In this document: positions 60,625 to 64,000 of the stretch, piece after piece
How the letters are laid out: every line of letters starts with the position of its first letter
Numbering within the stretch: the stretch's first letter is position 1
Notes under the pieces: generated by a model
Told to the model about the DNA's origin: nothing
Seen by the model: the letters and a program-made list of their open reading frames with translations, nothing else
Database searches by the model: none
Position numbers and translations under genes: made by a program
Source: Salminus brasiliensis
Lineage: Eukaryota; Chordata; Actinopteri; Characiformes; Bryconidae
Direction of reading: 5' to 3'
Length of the DNA stretch: 64,000 nucleotides
Assembly: GCF_030463535.1 (NCBI RefSeq)
Contig: NC_132880.1
Coordinates: forward strand, 28,601,987 to 28,665,986

Positions 60625-60780
60625 AACCTCCTTAAAAAGCCTATGGCATACCAATGGGCCGAAAGTGTTATTACAAACTTCTATTACCAGAGAATAGCCC
60701 CACCATTTGTACAGAAGTCCCTGTAGTTCCTGAGTAATTCACCTTAGTGTGTAATAAGGCCTTGGGGTTAAATATCTAAA
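60625..60780 (+). repeat. Short repeat, 'TTAACCC' family, best copy
   Basis: It starts ttaacctccttaaaaagccta, contains tattaccagagaatagcccca and ccttagtgtgtaataaggcc, and ends ttggggttaaat. The ends are inverted (ttaacc / ggttaa). Other copies lie at 4.01, 14.93 and 59.03 kb. It fits a MITE of about 150 bp. Confidence 0.7.
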
Positions 60781-61374
60781 TGTTGAATGCGAAATGAAAA
60801 ATATTGGATGTTCTGTACATAGATAGACTGTGCTCCACTGACAAATTTCTCAAAAAATGCAAAAAAATGCGACACATGTAAATTGGATTTTTACAGTGTA
60901 CTAGAGGCACATTGAGAACACTGAGCGGAGATATTCATCAGTCTTGCTGAGTGAGAGGAGAGGATAACAAGATGTTAAAGGTTAAGGTCTTTTTACAGCT
61001 TCATGTGCTCTTTAGTATTCTCGATGCTTCTTCCATTCATGGCGGTTGTCTACTGACACATGTGTAGTTGTATAAATGAGGCTTAGGGACAGGATGCATG
61101 TGGAGAGTCGTTTAATTAAAAAAGTTGTTCATTAATGGTATGAGTGCTTACTAATGAATACAAGTGGTCAGGCAAGCAGAAACAACTGGGATAGAGAAAC
61201 AGTAGAACTAGAAAGTACTATAATTATATAAAAGTATTCGATGCAGGAAAAGGGCAAATTTTATGCTGCAACAATCAGGCAATAGCGCTCACATACGTAT
61301 ATGATATGCACTGTTGAAAGCAGAATTGTTTGTTACTGTGTATAGTTGTGAACCAATCTGAAGATGAAACATTG

Positions 61375-61960
61375 TTTTTCAATATTTTGAGCAAAATAAA
61401 AAAAAATCATGCAAAAGTTTGGGCACCCAATAAGATTTGAAGACTTTTACCAAGCTCTTAGACCTTATTTAGCTTGTTAGCACTATGGTTTGATCAAAAG
61501 GCCAGGTGATGCTAATTCAATAACTTTCTACACACTCTTCAAACCTTGACCCAACAATCAGTAGCCATGGGCACCTCTAAGCAGCTGGCTAGCTAGATAA
61601 TTGGTGCCCACAAAGCAGGAGAAGGATATAAGAAGATAGCAAAGTGTTTTCATCAGTCTGTAATGTAAATGAAAGAAATGGCATTGAACTCCAAAATACT
61701 TTCAGCAAGATTGCACATTGTGCCGCAACATCAGCACAAATGTGACCTTTTTTTTGACATGACAGAAGCATGACAGAAGGTTCAAAGGTTTTCAAAGGAA
61801 CATTGAAGCTATAACGCATGCTGTTGATGGTGCTTTTAGCTTAAGTTGCAGCCAGTGGTACTCTCTGTCCCCTCCAAGCTAAACATCATTGCAAATCTGT
61901 GGCTAGACCTCAAAAAAGCAGTGCAGCAAGACAGATCTTCATATACAAACAAATGTAAAA
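61375..61960 (+). mobile_element. Tc1-like relic
   Basis: It starts near tgcaaaagtttgggcaccca, a common fish Tc1 terminus. It holds a decayed N-terminal region (near 61605–61660, equivalent to 'HKAGEGYKKIAK') and ends in nctgtggctagacctcaaaaaagc-type sequence, equivalent to 'NLWLDLKKAV' near 61890–61930. The middle is deleted and frames are broken. Confidence 0.7.
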
Positions 61961-61984
61961 ATATGTAATTTTGTTATTATAGTT

Positions 61985-62130
61985 ATTTTGATTTTCTCTT
62001 AATATTTCCACCATAAAATTGGCACAATGTAAAGTGCAACGGTTTGATTCAAATTATATCAAATAACTGAAAACAACCGTAAAAAACGAAAAATTTGAAG
62101 ATGCAAGGTCAAACTGCGACAATGTTAAAA
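61985..62130 (+). repeat. Dispersed repeat, 'tggaagtcaatgta' family, decayed 3' part
   Basis: It contains ggcacaatgtaaagtgcaac, ttcaaattatatcaaataac and ttgaagatgcaaggtcaaac, a series that parallels 51.45–51.54 and 47.44–47.51 kb. Confidence 0.45.
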
Positions 62131-63200
62131 AAATAATATTAATAATATAGTGAATATTGGTAAAATGGGTCATATCTTTTTTATCACAATGTCATATTAA
62201 ATTGGCATACTTTGATACTTTTATTAAAGCCTTACAATCTCATTTACACTTTTCTAATAAACTATATAAATAATAAATACTAAACTTGGACAGAATATCT
62301 CTTCTTAGTTGACCAAATGCTGGATTTCTTTATGTGGAACACTTTTACTGTCAAACTCCTCTTTGACAGTTTTTCACTCAAAAAATCTGGTTGGGGTTAA
62401 TACTTTAATCAGCAGATTTAAACGATTTGTTCTATTTGAAATATAAATATAGAGTATAAATAGCAAATAGCATCCACTGCTAAACAAAAGTTGGATTTCT
62501 GCTTATGTGAATGTAAAGTGAAGTGCACATTTTAACAAGTAAATACAACAGTTAACAGTCTAATACAAATGCTTTAGTTTTAGCTGCATTATAAGGACAT
62601 ATAGAAAATATTGATCCTAAAATTATAGTATTTACTTCCGTTTCCCATAGATTAGGCTTCTTTTCCCCCATGTGCTCTTTGATATTGTATTGTTCAGTGT
62701 ATTATCACAATTATTACAATGACCATATGCTTATGCAGTGTTGGCCATGTGAGCATCAGCAAAATGATACTAATAAAAATGAAAACACTGTAACTCTGTG
62801 GATAAGTTTCCTGTTTTATTATTTAACATATCACCTGCTCAATTGCTAAAAACACTTAGTCTCTTTCTCTAGATCTGAGAATAGCACTTTTTAAAAGGCT
62901 CACTGACAAAAACAGTAAGCCATATATTAGTCACTTTATAACTAGTGATTTGTCTCTGCTGCATTGTCTGAATAGAAAATTGCCTGGCAATTATATGTTA
63001 CGAAATAGCTTTGGCTGGCATTTATCATTGTTTGCGATTGTTGAGGATTTATGTATTCTGTAACTCAAAGAAAGAAAAATGTGAACAATAAGGGCCCAAC
63101 TTATTTAACCTCAAACTCAAACTTTTTTTTGTTTTGTGACATACTACCTTATACTGGGTATGTGAGAATGAGCCAATTACAAAGCTTACTTATTTATACA
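62131..63200. other. Intergenic, nothing recognised
   Basis: Very AT-rich sequence without supported features. Confidence 0.4.
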
Positions 63201-63204
63201 TGCA

Positions 63205-63480
63205 CTCACCATTCACTTTATTAGAAACACCTATATTGTGCTTCCACTCACCGGCCACCATAAGCCCCACTACTGTATACAGGTGTAAAATGACAAACTG
63301 TAGTAGTAGTCTGTAGTTGCTGCACAGGCATTATTATTCAGATATTATTTGGGTGGTGGTTTATTCCCAGCCCAGCAGTGACACTTATTCTCTTATTCCC
63401 AGTGACACTGATGTTGTAATGTTCTCAGTAGTATATGTGGTGCTGGTATGGGGTATTATGCACAACAGTGCTGAAAATAA
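63205..63480. mobile_element. Partial copy of the long-armed DNA element
   Basis: It begins attcactttattagaaacacc, a familiar fish transposon end. It contains ttatttgggtggtggtttat and ccagcagtgacac, related to 21.82–21.86 kb, and gtggtgctggtatgggg. The second arm is missing. Confidence 0.55.
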
Positions 63481-64000
63481 AAAAGCTTAAGAAGGCTATT
63501 TTTCCATCAAAGCATTTTGTAATAACATATTTAATGTAATGACATAATTTCCTGCAAAAATGTGTTGGTGTGTTAGTTTTGCTTTATCAGTATAAAAAGT
63601 TGTGTTTGATATGTTTCCATCTGTAATTTCACGTGTCGTTAATTCCGTACTATTGGCTTCTGTGCCATCCTCATGATCTACTGATCGGGACAGTATTTTG
63701 TTTGTTTTATTAGTTTTTTTTGGAGATCCCATTTCTTTGTCATATACAGAATGGTATAAATGTGTCAGAATGTGAGTTTTTTTATTTGTACACACATTAT
63801 TAATATTTTTTTAATTTTATGCTAAATTGTATGTATATAAACAGGGACTTTTCAAATTAAGAAAAATTATCAAAAGACAAATTAATTAAGGGTTTGGTCC
63901 TTTTTTCTTATCTTTAGTAAGCAAGGCATTAGCTTTGCAACCTTCAGATGCAAAAACCAACCTGCCACCCTCTACCTCAGATAATGCAACTCAATTTATT
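63481..64000. other. Intergenic, nothing recognised
   Basis: AT-rich end of the window. The minus-strand open frame at 63496–63795 has no recognised family. Confidence 0.4.

Overview
This 64 kb window is teleost-fish nuclear DNA. Genes are split by GT–AG introns, the background is AT-rich and full of Tc1-like, tRNA-SINE and L2/CR1-type repeats typical of fish, and three vertebrate genes are recognisable from their exons. I would guess an ostariophysan fish from the repeat flavour, but the sequence alone does not prove it. Nothing bacterial or viral was seen.

The genes sit in the first 23 kb. (1) Positions 1–2507, plus strand: the last three exons of a collagen XXVIII alpha chain gene (col28a1-like), covering the end of a von Willebrand A domain, a proline-rich linker and a complete six-cysteine Kunitz domain. 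(2) Positions 3734–8482, minus strand and convergent with col28a1: core 1 beta-1,3-galactosyltransferase (c1galt1). It was reassembled here from three coding exons giving 320 residues, with a likely 5' UTR exon and TATA box near 9530–9722. (3) Positions 11870–22880, plus strand: sdhaf3 (acn9), the mitochondrial LYR-family assembly factor for succinate dehydrogenase. It has two coding exons giving 123 residues, split by a 10.6 kb intron, and is preceded by a CCAAT- and CpG-rich promoter region. The three genes have no shared pathway; their association is one of chromosomal neighbourhood. In human, COL28A1 and C1GALT1 are neighbours on 7p, while SDHAF3 lies on 7q between DLX5/6 and TAC1.

The remaining 41 kb (22.9–64 kb) holds no gene I can support. 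It is a mosaic of decayed mobile elements: several Tc1-like families, a truncated L2/CR1-type LINE with a reverse-transcriptase fragment, a solo Ty3/Gypsy-type LTR, tRNA-derived SINEs and several short non-autonomous repeat families. Between these lie low-repeat stretches that look like candidate conserved non-coding elements (near 17.8–18.2, 30.6–30.8, 34.7–35.0 and 56.3–57.8 kb). This fits a regulatory desert next to sdhaf3, but conservation cannot be tested from one sequence.

The observations most worth a second look are: a pentanucleotide microsatellite that forms the branch-point region of the sdhaf3 exon 2 acceptor; a 1.24 kb imperfect hairpin in c1galt1 intron 1; an in-frame read-through of the c1galt1 exon 2 donor whose translation resembles the genuine last exon; a Kunitz domain with arginine at P1; and an unexplained 199-codon open frame at 26.7 kb.
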